Origin: Tenodera sinensis
Taxonomy: Eukaryota; Arthropoda; Insecta; Mantodea; Mantidae
Length of the DNA stretch: 64,000 nt
Direction of reading: 5' to 3'
NCBI GenBank assembly: GCA_030765045.1
Contig: CM060972.1
Coordinates: 57,550,971 to 57,614,970, forward strand
Shown here one piece after another: positions 42,576 to 55,720 of this stretch. The translations under genes were made by a program, and so were the position numbers. The notes under the pieces were generated by a model. It saw nothing but the letters and a program-made list of their open reading frames with translations. It was not told where the DNA came from and made no database searches. The stretch's first letter is position 1. Each line of letters begins with the position of its first letter.

Positions 42576-43349
42576 AGAGGCCGTCTGAGAATTTCACAAG
42601 AGATTTTAAAAACTGTGCGTTTTAGATGAACTCGAAAAACACAATCCTGATCTTTTTTATTTTCTGTTTAAGCGGATATTTCAGTAATCATGAGCATGAG
42701 AAGAGGCAACACTACAGGTTGAATAAAAAAATTAATTACAACATAAACACGGTTCGCTAAGGAAACATTTGTTTGGCCACGACCTGCAACTGTTCCCAAT
42801 ACACGAACAGCGCAACCAACTGTGCAAATGCAACTTCGCTCCGCCCATGCAAATCCAAGCCAAAGGGAGAGAGGCGGCCTTGGATTAATTAGCGAGCATA
42901 GTGAAGGCCGTGTCTAGCTGTAAAGTGCATTACATACAACACAAGAAGGGGTTCACACTAAGTGATATCCGGGACTGTCCCCACTTCGCTTTCCACTCCA
43001 ATGTTTCAAACATTCAACTTGTGTGCAGAGCCCAGCTTCGCGTCAGAAAGCTACGGTGTTCCCAAGAGCTTGCAGGGTTTTAGAGTAACAGAGTTTAATG
43101 TCCACGAATAGTAAATAAAAGCATTTGAGTACAAACATTTGCACTGCTTATCAAAAGGTGTCAGCTGGTACCTTTCGGCTTGTACAGTAACCTAAATAGC
43201 ATGGGTGGAAAGCAGTGGCGTATTCTCTATGAACATAACCAACATAACCACGATCACGGTTCCAAAGAAGCGTTTAATAAGCAGAACAGTGGATAGTGTG
43301 CTTGTGTGGGTTTAGACCATGTACCAGTCCGTCCTGTAAATAAATTAGG
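42576..43349. other. spacer, nothing recognised
   Basis: No supported feature. Confidence 0.4.
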
Positions 43350-43745
43350 TTTATGTTCGACCATGCCATACTGTAGTGCTTATATGCCACTGTAATAGAC
43401 CACATATCCACCTCTTTATAGCGACACTACTAATTCACCAATCAAAAAATCCGTATGTAGCAAACAATACTTCGCCGTCTGCGCACATTCTCACGCAGCT
43501 GGAAGCAAAACTATCAATTCCCGTATATGAAATAAAGCTACTCTGTTTATTTAATAATTAGTGTTCATATTATAACAAACATTCTAATAAATTCAATTTG
43601 TCTTCACGTTTTTGAAAATCTACTTTTTTTAAGGCGCAGCATATATACTCTTTGCATCATTGAGTCAAGGCGAACATAACAATAAAAGTTGAAGGTGCAA
43701 CTATCGATTCTCGTATATACAATCGAATAACAAATACGTCATTAA
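43350..43745 (+). repeat. dispersed repeat, copy 1 of an inverted pair
   Basis: Shares, in order, TATGTTCGACCATGCCATA, AATAGACC...ATCCACCTC, ACTTCGCCGTCTGCGCACAT, AAATAAAGCTACTCTGTTT and AATAAAAGTTGAAGG with the reverse complement of 56545-56835. An extra 80 or so bases sit at about 43565-43650. Class unknown; non-coding. Confidence 0.65.
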
Positions 43746-44607
43746 AATGTCGGGCACCAGTGACAATGACAGGCAGCGTAGAATTTTAGAAACGTTTCAT
43801 AAACTCGTTTTAAACTTAACACATGCTCGAGCATAAATACTCGTATGGAGCTTAAGTATAATGGCATCTAAATTCGCTAGCTTGTTTCATATATATTCGC
43901 ATCTTTAACTGCTGCCATTGTATAATTATTCGCTGTTTCCTACATTATGAAAGCATACAAACATGTATAATATACACATCCGTGGCGGTTAGAGCACGTC
44001 TCTAACTAAATAACTGCTGTTACAGAGAGCCATACCGTTGTAAAATGATATAAGACTGCCCAGTTAGTTAATACATGTTTGCAATATTCCAACATTGCTA
44101 TCTGGAAATAAAAGCATGTCCAGCGCAATCTTGGATGATTGGATCCCATGCTGCAGCAATTACAGTCGCGTTTTTTGGGGCACATTTCGCACAGAATACA
44201 GATGAGCTGTTGTCTGATGTCGTTCTCTTGCTGGGCAAGCATCTATGTGTAGAAGAGCAACTCATTGGCCACGTGATCAGGGTAAAATGTCTCCGTGAAG
44301 GTGAGCAGGCTCCGCGCGCACACACACCACGTTACGATATTATATGTACGGCTATTGTATGCTCAACCAGGGGTGACCATATCGACGGTCCAACTTGGCA
44401 AAATTAGCTCACTTTCAAAACCAACGTAGGTACTGTTTGGACTCGAGGCTTTTAAGTCCCCATAAGAATTATCTTGTATGAGCTAGCTAGCTACTTTCGT
44501 CAAAGTAGATTTACGACTTGGCCTAACATTTCACAACTATGCTTCTATTAAATGGATGTCATTTTGCCCTAGCTCATTATATTTACTTTCTCTTCATCTG
44601 ATTACCC

Positions 44608-44880
44608 TCCCAGAATAGAGGACTTACCAACCCTAGGACTTACAAGCCTGAGTCCTAGGGTCAGATGCCTGTCGGGGAGCAGACAAACCTTTGGACCTGC
44701 ACCAGTTATGACAGCGAGGAAGACGATTATATGAAATGTAGGATAAATGGATGATTGGAAAGGTGATGATGGAGCAGTTGGAATGAGTAGCGGGAGAAAC
44801 CGAGAACCCGGAGAAAACCCGCCCAGACGCTGCTTCATCCACCACGAATACCACATGCGGTTCCTGGAATCGAACTCTTT
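44608..44880 (-). mobile_element. tRNA-derived SINE, family B
   Basis: Good copy: B box side GGAATCGAACTC, ACCACATGCGG, central domain, then in minus orientation CTGCTCCCCGACAGGCATCT, GACCCTAGGACTCAGGCTTG and TAAGTCCTAGGG. Its tail has two to three units of the sequence that makes up the 0.36-1.33 kb minisatellite. Confidence 0.85.
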
Positions 44881-46689
44881 CGCCTTTGTGGTATCGAAAG
44901 AATACTACAAGCATTTTAAATATATGTCTCTTTTGTTACATTAGCTACAGTTTTATATTTCGGTTGAATTTCTTTCTTTAAGCCCATTTTATGATAGATA
45001 ACCTTCGAGGAAAACCCCGGGATATCTTCTCACTTTACGCAGATAATATGCATTATTGCTTTAAGTTGCATTTATCCTATCTTTTCAGACAAATTTATTG
45101 TATAAGTTTACTCTTTCTTTGGAAAATACACTTTGATTTTTACAATGATGAGCCATTTTTAAGCAACTCCATTATTTTCAAAGCTTAGCTTGGCGGTTTA
45201 TACATTTCAAAGTTGTATGCCCAACTCAGATTTTCGGTCACTTCCATATTTACACACAGATTGCACCACATTGCTGCAAATTTTTGTGTGACATTTTGTT
45301 ACTATACAAATTGATATAAATAATTAAAATTAAGAAAATTATTTTCTAGAGGACTATTTTGATGTATATTGAGGACCACTCTTTAAATCATGGTGTGAAA
45401 ATCCTTTTGATGCAAAAAATATTTCATTATTTAAATTTGATAAAAGCTCTAAGGACTATTATTAGACCGTTTAAGTGTAAGATATCACTATTAAGCATAC
45501 AACATTTTATTTACTAGTAATTGTAATTAGATAGGTATTAAAATGCATAAACTGAGCTATAATTGATTCTGTAGTTAACATCCATTTACGCAGTGCAGTC
45601 CTATATACAAACAGGCAGTTCAAAGCAAATATAAACATGCACTTAACCTCACTCAGTGAAATCGCTCGTGTGATGCTCATTTGTCGGCAGTTTGGTTTCC
45701 CCTGTTGCCGCTAACCGCTCGCATAGCGATACTCAGCGTGTGTCCACATACGATTCCAGACATAAAATACACAGGTAGTGAAAGAAAATAGGCAAGAAAT
45801 TTACAATAGCGGAGAGGAAGAAATGGTGTACACCGCGATATAGGAAGACAATGGCGTACACTCGCGGCTCCATGGCGCCGTTCCAAGGCCTTCACTGAGA
45901 CAACAATGTCAGGCCTACCATATTTATGTTTCTCCAGATGTGTAACACTTAAACAAGCTTATCGGACTTTCTAGTAATTGTGAAATGTCCGTTACGTAAA
46001 ATAGGATACAACTCTCTAATACAGATGTGCATTAAAATGAAGATGTTATAAAACTTCCAAACAGAAGCTTCAGTCTAGAAGCAATATAAATGAAAACTGA
46101 CTCCCCCCACCCTTATAGCCTCATGTAGCATATTTTACACAAAGATATTTTGCTGAGGTTTTAGATTTTTAACGGATCTCCCCTTCTAATTGCATATTAT
46201 ACTAGGAAACCTTCAACAATAAAACCCACGTATTTATAGCTGTTTTATATTGTAAAAATGTTAAATTTTGTCAATAAGATTGTAGGCCTTTCTTAAGAAT
46301 AAGAAGCAAAAGTAATGCTAGTGTACGCAAATGTAACCCTGCCAGCATCCAAGTATGTCAACACACCGGTTGTTTCACTTGGGCCCTCCCCATCCCTTAA
46401 TGGGTGGAATTGGGAATTAGGAGAAGAGCGTCGTATGTAGCAAACTATCTCTAGTATTAAGGGATTAAAACTGAATTTTAGCTGTTTTTCAATATTTCTG
46501 TCGTACTTTAATAGTTACACCAGTAAAAATGAATTGAGACTATTGCATAACCACACTTAAAAGTTACACAGTTCCTTATGTACCGAAAGGAAGCGCTTTG
46601 TTCTGTTAAACTCTCTTAACATTGTTAAGTCTATAGAATTAAAGTTAATGAGTATTTAAATAAGACTAATAACTGGAAAAGTCTGTTAA
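44881..46689. other. spacer, nothing recognised
   Basis: No supported gene or repeat boundary. Confidence 0.5.
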
Positions 46690-47231
46690 ATACCAAACTT
46701 GGTATTGAAGTTCAGTAAGGTCGCGACGCGTAAATTTAAGAAAATTCCCTCATACTAAACTGTCATTTACATGGAATATTTTTCGAAAAATTCTCATTTT
46801 CTCAAAAATGGCTCCAAGAATTTTAATTAAAATACGACATATTTAATGTATTTTCATGGCAAATGAACTGTATATCTTGAATTTTCTAGAATAGCCCCTA
46901 AGTTCTCTTCATTCCGAATGACTTTTACATAACTGGTAAACCGTAAGGGATAGACAAAGTCTTAGTGCATAAAAAATCTCGCTAAAATCAATTTAAGGCA
47001 AATACATTATTTGTGAATTGAAACAGGAAATCGTGCCCTTTTAACCTAGCTAAGAGAATGTGATGTCAAAGCCATCATCTAGCGACCAGCTCTTACAATA
47101 CGTGACTATCGGTTAAGTATTCTCTAATTCCTGTATGGAAATATGTAATAGATTTCTACAACGTTAACATGAATTAGATAGAAGAATGTGTGTTTTAAAG
47201 AGTGAGTAGAGAAAGCCATGTGAGTGCACGT
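46690..47231 (+). mobile_element. repeat family R, diverged copy
   Basis: Matches R from AAGGATGCGAC-like sequence (here AAGGTCGCGACGCG) through TTTACATGGAA, TTGAATTTTCTAGAATAGCC, CATAACTGGTAAACCGTAAG and the 3' end CATGTGAGTGCAC. The 5' hairpin and GT-rich part are missing. Confidence 0.6.
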
Positions 47232-47805
47232 ATCGGGTTTGTTTTCCTCCGTGTCTGAAACTTGACTGAGTGCCTATATTATTTGCCGCTATGAGCGATC
47301 CGCTTTCTTGAACATCCAACTGTGCATTCACTTGCATTCGTAAGGGACCTTGCACTTTTCGCTCGTGTTGGGCTGAACCTGGAAGGTTTGTACCAAAAGC
47401 ATCGCCTATAATAGCTAAGGTCGTTCGAACTATATTTATCCTGAGAGATGTGGATTTCCTTGAGGAGAGGTGTGTTGGAACTGGTTCGTGATAGCGATTG
47501 TCAGTTGTTTCGTCATAATGCGGCAAGCAAACCGTAACAAATAACGTTTTCCTGATTTTCTTTGTTTTATTACTGCATAGCGAGAAAGTGAAAAACGGTT
47601 AAGCCACGCCCAGATTTCACCTTTCTTAATTAATTTTTTTTACTCTTTTACAAATAAATGCAATGTCTTGGCAAAACTCTCTCTTTGTACATCTTTATTT
47701 CAAAGCGTGTATCCGTGTATATAATGAAACGCATAATCAATTCCGGATTCTTGATAGAAAACAGATGTTAAATGAGCCATTTAATTTTGATTTTCTTTAT
47801 TATTA
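47232..47805. other. spacer with an unsupported minus-strand ORF
   Basis: The 120-codon ORF at 47164-47526 overlaps the end of the R copy and shows no recognisable domain. I do not support it as a gene. Confidence 0.4.
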
Positions 47806-47850
47806 TTGTCAATGCAGGCGCTGACATGATCTTGCAATTGACAGCGTCAT
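47806..47850 (+). mobile_element. SINE family D, 3' fragment
   Basis: GACATGATCTTGCAATTGAC followed by AGCGTCATTA repeats the 3' part of the SINE at 35.6 kb. The tRNA head is absent. Confidence 0.5.
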
Positions 47851-48689
47851 TACAAAAAACAAAAGACAAACCATGAAATATATTGATTCTACATTACTTA
47901 AAAGTATTTCATTTAAATATTAATAAAATGTAATCAAAACAATTTGGCTAATCTCAGACTAGTTTGAACTGCATGATAAATTATTTCAGGATAAATGAAA
48001 ACCTAAACAAACTCTTCTAGCCTTTGTTTTCTTTATTTATTGGCATCTTATAATTCTGAACCTTTTATTGGGTTTGCAAAGGATCAGATAAAAGTCTGTG
48101 TAATCTTACACCTAATTATGGCCGACACAAAATTTAATGGCGGGTGGCAGGAGTTGGTCAACACAAAATCCAATTGGAGGCTGACTAGGCGTTGGGGCAT
48201 TAAAGTTTGTGTCTGCCATAGCAACGCTTTATTTCTAGCATATCAGGGGAAAATACCCTATATCGGTTTCGAAAACGAGCAATTTTTCGTACAGAGAGCG
48301 AAAACGGATTTACTGAATTTGCGACTTTAAAATAAGTAATTCCTTAAATATTATGTATGATTTGTTGTTCATTTTAAAACCACTATGCTATATCCATACT
48401 ATACAGCAACAGGACTTTTCCAGATATAGAATTACATATAAGGAAAGAAAGAAAAAAGGAGAATATAACTGATCCCGTATTCTACGTAAAACAATAGTTG
48501 ATTTCCGCATCCGGTCTTAATGCCTCGCAGAGCGCAGTCCATGGAGGGAAAGTTCATGTGATATACTTTTCACTGCGGACAACATCGCGTGTGTAAACCA
48601 CACTTGTTTACGTCAGCTCTTCCTAGAACTACAGCACTAGTACCTGATGTGTAATAATCTCACAGCTTTCTCTATCCATAGCGTCCTCT
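47851..48689. other. spacer, nothing recognised
   Basis: A 96-codon ORF at 48040-48330 has no recognisable motif. Confidence 0.4.
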
Positions 48690-48950
48690 TACCAACACGG
48701 ATTCGAACCCGGGAAACCTATGTGGGCTTTGTGATGGACAAAGTGGCGTCAGGGTGGGTTTTCTACGCCCCCACCCCACTCATCTGCCCCATCATCATCT
48801 TTCCTTTCATTCATTTCAGAATCATTTCCGATCATCTTCATTAGTATACCACGCTTCGGGCTGATATTTACCCATCCTGGTTACTCTCTAACCCAAAGTT
48901 TTTCTGCTCCCTGCCAGGCATCTGACCGCAGTCCCCCATACGAGTAAGAT
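48690..48950 (+). mobile_element. tRNA-derived SINE, family B
   Basis: B box GGATTCGAACCCGGG, central domain TGATGGACAAAGTGGCGTC followed by GGGTGGGTTTTC, and 3' part CTGCTCCCTGCCAGGCATCT. Diverged from the 44.6-kb copy. Confidence 0.75.
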
Positions 48951-49242
48951 AATACAGAAAGGAACGTATTTTTAAAATAACTTCCTTAACGGAGAGGTCT
49001 CAGAGCTTAAACTTAGGTTGACATTACATATGTGGGGAGGTCAAATATTAATTTGTATGCAGAAATAAAGTATGAACTCTGCAATGGATGAGATTTGAGA
49101 TATTTTCTGCTCTTAAACGCCGTTTGTGATGTGTATATACCTTACTTTTAGAGTTACTCTTTGAACTTCATATCGAACTTTCGAGTCAAATACAATTTTA
49201 TTCTTCTACGTGAAGCGTACAAAAGCTAAGAAGTGATTATTT

Positions 49243-49420
49243 TTGCCAGATGTTATGATGTATGGTCCTGGGTTCGATTTCCAGCTGAAGGATGAGAAAT
49301 TTCTTAAAACAGTCCGGAAGTATGAGCAAGAGTGTGAATTTAATGTTTATAGAGAAACCCCAAATATTAAGCAATAGTCCCCAATTGGCAATTGTTTCAA
49401 AGGAAACCCGCCGATACAAC
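49243..49420 (+). mobile_element. tRNA-like SINE, family C, diverged
   Basis: A B-box-like GGGTTCGATTTCC is followed by GTGAATTTAATGTTTATAGA, then AACCCCAA. The latter block also occurs in the 58.14-kb copy. Confidence 0.5.
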
Positions 49421-49692
49421 CTTAAATATTAGGCATGCACACGAAGGAACAAAAGAAAAGCATAATTCACCCGTCGCATTTGTCAAGTCTTGCACGAGAG
49501 AGCGTTGCCTTGCTTGGAACAAACGAACACCCACAAGGTAAATAAAGCAAGCGTAGAGACGTTGCCAATTTTGTGTTTACATTCCGTTAGAAAGGTATGG
49601 CTTCATGCCATGGTGTACGTGGAATTTTTAGTTTTACTGCATTGCACCGTTAAACAACATGTGGCAATAAAATGGTTCCAGAGCATTAACTG

Positions 49693-50016
49693 TTGGCATC
49701 ATTAGTGCACAAGCGGTGTAGGAGTGAAACGTCATGGTTTACCGGAAAGGTTACTGCTAAGGAAGTTTGCTTTAACAGAAGTTGCAGTTATTCAGGAAAC
49801 GTCTGTCGTTTGTCTTTCTTCTGCGTAGGACTGTTGGCAAATAAACTAGTAGAGATATCGTGGAGATATAGTGCACCTTTAGAACTGGGCAGGCAAGTTT
49901 TTGACGCAGTGTTTAAGAGCGTTTATGACGCCATTAGGCGCGGTAGCAGAACGAAATCTGATGACAGTACTAATTTAAATACTTGTCTTTGGCCAGCTTT
50001 GATGAAAAGAACTTAA
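49693..50016 (+). CDS. unrecognised ORF, 107 codons
   Basis: I do not recognise it. The second half (LVEISWRYSAPLELGRQVFD, then AVFKSVYDAIRRGSR and LNTCLWPAL) reads like folded protein rather than random translation, with balanced composition and little AT bias. The first half is less convincing and follows a TTGCAG that could be a splice acceptor near 49789. It could be a single exon of a host gene or a piece of an unknown mobile element. No neighbours help. Confidence 0.25.
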   Translation: MASLVHKRCRSETSWFTGKVTAKEVCFNRSCSYSGNVCRLSFFCVGLLANKLVEISWRYSAPLELGRQVFDAVFKSVYDAIRRGSRTKSDDSTNLNTCLWPALMKRT

Positions 50017-50639
50017 GAAACTAAATCGCCAACAGAACTCCGATGCTACGCTTGTAGTATCCAGTGTTCATATTTAGTAAGCGTTGTAAACAAAACCGAA
50101 GCCCTTTATGGAACTTCTTTTCGGCAGATCTGCATATAACGTTAGATCTGGCACCTATACAGAGCACTGTAAAATCTAACTAGCTTAAATGTCTAACAAC
50201 TTTAAAACTTTTTAAACGTGGGTTCGTGGACTTCATTTGCTAACAATTCATGTATCTAATCTAAAGGGCAGTGCCACAATAAACCTCCATTTCAGTTATT
50301 TATATATGGCTTTTGTATCCTTTTAGATTCCAGGGAATTAGTTCTATGTGGAACTTAGCATTAAGCATTAAAAGCTATAGAAAAACAAAAATGCATAACA
50401 TCTTTAATGTATTTAAGTTGTTTTAATTCCGTTTCGAGGTCAAATATACTTAAAACATTTCCTTGTATTTGTGAATGCTTTCTATGCTTCGACATTACGT
50501 GTAGAAATACAACATATTAAAGCCACGATATTGCATGGTTTGATAGAAAAGAAAGATCACAAAATACTTCAAAGCAATGTGTAAAATTCTTGGGAAAAAG
50601 TTTGAAGCACACTGAATAATTTGGAAGGGGCCAAAGCCA

Positions 50640-50960
50640 TTAGATCTTTGATTTTTATTTAAGCCTTAAAGCTTTCCCAGTTACGCAATATTAAAAAAGA
50701 ATGAGTACTTCAAAGGCTATAAGGAATACAATATTCTTGGTTTAGTTTTATTTGCCTTGTAACTCAAGCATTGTAACCAAAACTGTCGGAGCTATTTTCA
50801 GAAAATAAAAAATAACCACTATCTTCCTAAGTAGAAGGTGCCTTAGGGTGGGGAGAATTATAAGTGTTTTTACTTAAAGGTGACTAAAGTATGAAATTTG
50901 GTATCCATTCTGATTCTCGTATTGAGGTTATGCTGATATAGATACATACTTTTTTTTTTC
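50640..50960 (-). mobile_element. repeat family R, decayed copy
   Basis: Recognisable minus-strand landmarks: GTATCTATATCAGCATAACC in place of GTGGACAGCATAACTC, and CCCACCCTAAGGC in place of CCACCCTAAATCACC. About 320 bp remain. Confidence 0.4.
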
Positions 50961-51309
50961 TTTTAGATGAAATCTTGATAACGATTTCTTTAGTCGAAAG
51001 CGACACTTTCACTAATCCAGGCGATTAGAGGAAGTGTCAAAATCCTGGAAACTTGGACAATCCAATGAATATTGATAAATACTGGTAAGATAGGTGTCAC
51101 TTAAAAGTTGTAAACCTATACATATCAATAGAAATAGGAATAGGAGAGATACGGAGGGGGTGCGGCACTTAAGCCAGGCTTTTACATCGTAAACCTGTTA
51201 TGACTTCTTTGGTGTGATATCTTTGATAGGTACTTTCTCGTACTACATCTCGTTATCATTGAATTGTTGTTAAAGTTAAAATTAATATTTGTATAAATAT
51301 TAATTTTTC

Positions 51310-51765
51310 ATGTTTTGTACCTATATCCCCAAGGGGGCACCCCTGGGAGGAAGAATGGGGTGGCAGGAGACACCGGGTGGCCAGATCCAGATTAACGATA
51401 GACCTTGACGGAGGTCCCTAAGGTTTCTCAAGTTTGACGACCCCTCGAAGTCTTTAGGAGGACCTCGGCACGGGGTCCAACGCCCCTTTCCCAGCCAGAT
51501 CCCATGAACAACCAGGGACGGAAAGAGCTGTGTGCATATCATCCCTGCCAAGCTGCACCTAACGCCTTCGCTGACACTTGAAATAATTAAGCAAACGAAA
51601 TGGAAGGACAGAAAATTCGGGGGATGCAGCATTCGCCTGGTGACCCGGGGAAACCGCCCGGAAAAAAACCCATCGTTTAGGAAGGTCAGCCACAGAAATC
51701 GAACCTACGACCTCCCGAATGCGAGCCTCACACGTTACCAGGGAGCCATCTGGCTCGGTTATACT
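51310..51765 (-). mobile_element. tRNA-derived SINE, family E
   Basis: Minus-strand head TAACCGAGCCAGATGGCTCC, with B box GTAGGTTCGATTTC, then TGGCTGACCTTCC, CAGGCGAATGCTGCATCCCC and a GC-rich body ending GTGCCCCCTTGGGGATATAG. The same head and body recur at 60.7-61.07 kb. Antisense and sense ORFs here share V-V-G-S-I-S-V-A-D-L-P with the 61-kb copy only because the DNA is repeated. Confidence 0.7.
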
Positions 51766-53339
51766 TATCAAAATGACCAGCTTTCTTTGCTAACAAGGAT
51801 GGAAGACATTTTCTTTATAAGCAGTAACAGTTGCGAATCATATGCACCCACGGGTGGTGCTGTAGACCTACCCGCAGAACAGCCGTGTAGAAGTAATTGC
51901 CTATGCGGCACGGGGACCCCGGATTTGGAGCAACTTCCTGTTGCATGTGGCTGACACGACCGCCGTATGAGTTCGGGTTATGCGAAATGTAACCTTCATG
52001 TGAACGTAATGGTCTTCCTTGGGCACTTTAACATCTACAGCATCTTCCTTCTTGTCCGTTACATTCAGAAACATTACGTAACAGGAGGCGATTGTCGTAA
52101 CAAGGGATATGGTTTGATCGACTTTCTCGCCACCCTTTGCTCCAGTTGAATTCGATTATCACGCTCCGGGTTAACAATGGTCGTGCTGCCTGATGGGAAA
52201 CAATGGCATTGCGCAAGAATACGTTCGGTGAAAGGAAACCGGCTTCGCTTCATCTGCAAGACAGTGCACCCATAGCGTTCAAATGGACAACAGCTTTCGC
52301 TTACTCTAAATGAGTAGGTACCTACACTTATCTGGTGAAATTGCCTACATCGGGATTCAAAACTGGTTTATGTACTTACACGGCAAATTTCAACTTAAAA
52401 TTTTCAGCGAAGTGCACCTTCAGGCTTATTGACCCACAAATGTTACTCAGAATGAAAGCGAAGATGTTCAACGAGTTTTCAAAGCATAATGCCACTTTCC
52501 ACCCAAATATAAAACATATGTTTACACCTGTGCACTTTGAGACAACTTGGTCAAGTAATTATTGACCACCAAGAGCAGCCAAGCTACAAACAACAGCTTC
52601 AAAACGTGTGGAAATATCTACTGATAAAATGAAATAATGGCACTTTTAGAAAAGTTTAGGCTTCAATCGTACTAAAATAGTTTTTTCTTCTGAAAACACA
52701 CCATTATAAATCACCCCACATTAAAGTTTTTTAAAATTCAAATGAAACTGTGCTAAAAATGAAGGTTAAGTGCTTTGCATTTTGGGATTTCTCAACTTTA
52801 AGATCAGGCTATGAAAATATTAATAAAAATAACAGTTTATTAAAATTCAAAAATGGCTGTGTGTTTCTTAAATAACCATTAATGAATTTCTTCTGAAAAC
52901 TAGAAGTTAAACAGTTGATTTTGACACGAGGAGCATTTTGAGCAATGAAAAAAATACTGCAAAAGTTTTGAGAAAGACGCTTAAAATTGGAATGCGTGTT
53001 AGAATATTGTGTTTAAGGGTATTTCAAAGGCCACAGAGTGATAAATATTGTCAATATTAGTAAATCAAAGGTATCAAATGTAAGTATGGAATATGTTATA
53101 ATATTTTTTGCATTTTCCCACAGTTTTATCCAATTTCAGAGGTGCATTGTTTTATCTGTGAAAAACACTGCAATCGTTAAATTCTTTAGCACAACATTAA
53201 GCTAGGTTGATAGTTACTCGTGGTATGAAAAACGCCTATAACAAGTAACGTTAAAAACCCACATACTAGCATCAAACAATTAAATCAATCTTTATCTGAC
53301 TAAACGTAAAACAATCAGCCATTTTAGAGTGAACGTCGC
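51766..53339. other. spacer, nothing recognised
   Basis: The 51.8-52.3 kb part is less AT-rich than its surroundings, but no ORF has recognisable motifs. The rest is AT-rich. Confidence 0.4.
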
Positions 53340-53520
53340 AGTAATGATCTGAGGGGAAAGAATAACGGCACGTTATGACGTCACAGGCCTGGAAGGTGCG
53401 AGCGGGTCAACTTCCCACAATTCTGTGCAGGAGGCCGTGATCGTTTCTTGTCTTCTGATCGTGACACACTAACACGCACACCGCGCAATGGACTGGATGC
53501 GTTCGCTCGTTGAGAAGTTG
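53340..53520. promoter_or_regulatory. CpG-rich block with a CRE site
   Basis: A local rise in CpG within AT-rich DNA, with a perfect palindromic CRE, TGACGTCA, near 53376. It resembles a TATA-less promoter or first exon, but no ORF follows in either direction. Weak evidence. Confidence 0.25.
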
Positions 53521-53917
53521 TAATTATCTGGTTATCATTAACTGCTGTAGACAAAAAACCAGTTGAACTCTGAAATTTCTAGGTTTAAGCTGTTAAGTTC
53601 TCTTTTGCTACTTAGACTAATTTATTTTAACATAAATGTGGTTTTAAATTTCTGAAAGAATCCATCTATTTCGTGGGATGTCTAAATAACCTAACACTAC
53701 GACAAAATATCCAATAAACTTGGCTTGCTTTGGTGTCGCTTCATATTCGTTATATTTTCTCAATTTGAGACTCCTGCATATACTTAAATAGCAAGCTATA
53801 CTGAAAATTAAATTGTGTAAAATATATTAACTAACCAAAATTATTGTTAGACCTGGTTGTTAAGCACAATTGTTGCAAAAGAACTCTTAAGTGTTCACAA
53901 TTTTTTCAAATAAAGCG

Positions 53918-54095
53918 GCGTTTGGGCGGGTTTTCTCCGGTTTCCCCCGCCATACTTTCCACCAACTGTTCCATAATTTCCTTTCCGTTCATCCATTTCA
54001 TAACATTTCCTTCTTCACTCTCATACCAGCTATGGCGCTGATTATCCAACCTGAATATTCTCTCTGCTCCTCGACAGGCACCTGATCTCAGTAAA
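53918..54095 (+). mobile_element. SINE family B, 5'-truncated
   Basis: Begins within the central domain (GGGCGGGTTTTCTCCGGTTT) and continues through CATCCATTTCATAACATTTC to GCTCCTCGACAGGCACCTGA. The tRNA head is missing. Confidence 0.75.
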
Positions 54096-54689
54096 TAGAG
54101 GAGGCTAAATACAGAAAGAAGCATAGTTTGCCTCAAAGACATTCACTTTTTAGTGCCACCTAGACAAAAGCAAGGGTGCTTGCTTAAGCTAGTCATTTTT
54201 TTCTGGAAGCTCTTTGTTAATTGGCTGACAACACACCGCTGCGGTCAAGCACAATGTCACGCGTGAAGGAAAAAACAGTTGAATCACGATGCTACAATAC
54301 GTGCTCTTGCGGCGATTTCTACGTCCTTCTCAGCCGCATCAGCTGACCTTATTTGTGTAGCTGATCCAAGCTGAGCTAGTCAGAACGAAATGTATTACAC
54401 AAAGAGTCGCCCATAAATGAAGGATATTAAAAGAATCCCATGCTGCCTTTCACCATTCCTGTTCAACACTGCGTTAGGGTCAGAATAATTCCATCGCTAG
54501 TGCCATAACATTCGCTTTGTTGTAGTCATAAAAACACGGCAAGCCAAGGCCAGGTAAAAGATTTCTTTTGTTTTCTTCAAAATAAGACAGCTTCTTTTAA
54601 TTAAAGAGATATGACAGAAAAATGGAAAGTGTTTGCAAAAATCGATATCGACGCGTTGCGGCAAGATCCACCATCTGCTGGGCCGTCTC

Positions 54690-54714
54690 TTTTTTTTTTT
54701 TTTTTTTTTTTTTT
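54690..54714 (+). repeat. 25-bp poly-T tract
   Basis: Uninterrupted T25. It could be the A tail of a minus-strand retrocopy, but I could not recognise a retrocopied body beside it. Confidence 0.9.
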
Positions 54715-55279
54715 GAAACATGTTCAAGGAATTTCTGCCAGAAAATGCGCTTATCTCTTCCACATCTCACGGCAATACGAAAACGGAGTCAAAGAATTGA
54801 ATAAGGAGCCAGAAACATCAACAATTATAATTATCAGTTTAGGACAATGAAACAATAGAGACTATTTCATACACAGAGGCGAATTATCACCTGATCATTC
54901 TTTTGTTTTGTACAGAGGTCATTCTTTTGTGTCACCAACTGTATCCCATAAATCGCTGGAAAACAATGTATTATGCATTACAATAGATTAGCAATCAAAA
55001 TAGCACTTCATTTCAATTTGAAAACTGTGTTTTTAATAATTAATGTATTTTCCTAGAATAAAGGTTATTTGTTAATGTTAAAAATAAAGTGAGATTTATT
55101 TGAGGTTATAAACTGGTTTTCTGTTATAACAAGAGACGATTGAAATGCATGTAATTCTTGGGTTTCGTTTTCCTCAGTTGGCAGTGCTGAGTAAGTCGAA
55201 CTACACTAATCGAAATGAATGTTTTAGATTATTTGTAACAGAATTTAACATTTTCTGGTCAAATGTTTTCGGTACAGTG

Positions 55280-55720
55280 TGTATATAGTAAAGGAGGGGG
55301 GACACCTCGACACAACGCGACCCCAACATGGATCTTTTGTAGGATACCACCCCTAAGTGGGAAGGGATGAGGCGAAGTGAGACCGGAGGCTTGTCAGAGA
55401 ACGGAGCTAGCGAAGCCCAGAGACGCAGTTACAAATATTGACACTTGGGGCACAACCGAAATGTTTCCTCTACCCAGTGAGAGGGCGACAAGGCAATCCT
55501 TGCGGCCCGAGCAGCAGCTTCCAGGAGGGCCAGGGAAGGGCAGGCATCTGTGCCATCGGTCTACATTCGCCGGGGTGCACCAGACTACCGACCAAACCTG
55601 AAAGATGACAAGGGAGGGAAATGAGAAATGAATGGAAAGGAATCCGTGGGGAAGAGAATCCACACCAGATTCGCCTAGTGACAAGGGAAAGCTGCGGAAA
55701 AAGCCATCTTACGATTTTAC
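55280..55720 (-). mobile_element. SINE family E-like, GC-rich copy
   Basis: CAGATTCGCCTAGTGACAAG followed by GGAAA corresponds to the family E junction GCATTCGCCTGGTGACCCG seen at 51.6 kb. The rest is GC-rich and diverged; the tRNA head is not clear. Confidence 0.45.

Noticed and set aside
53340..53520. CpG-rich CRE-containing block as promoter of a gene
   Set aside because: No ORF, exon or TATA follows on either strand; kept only as a weak regulatory candidate.
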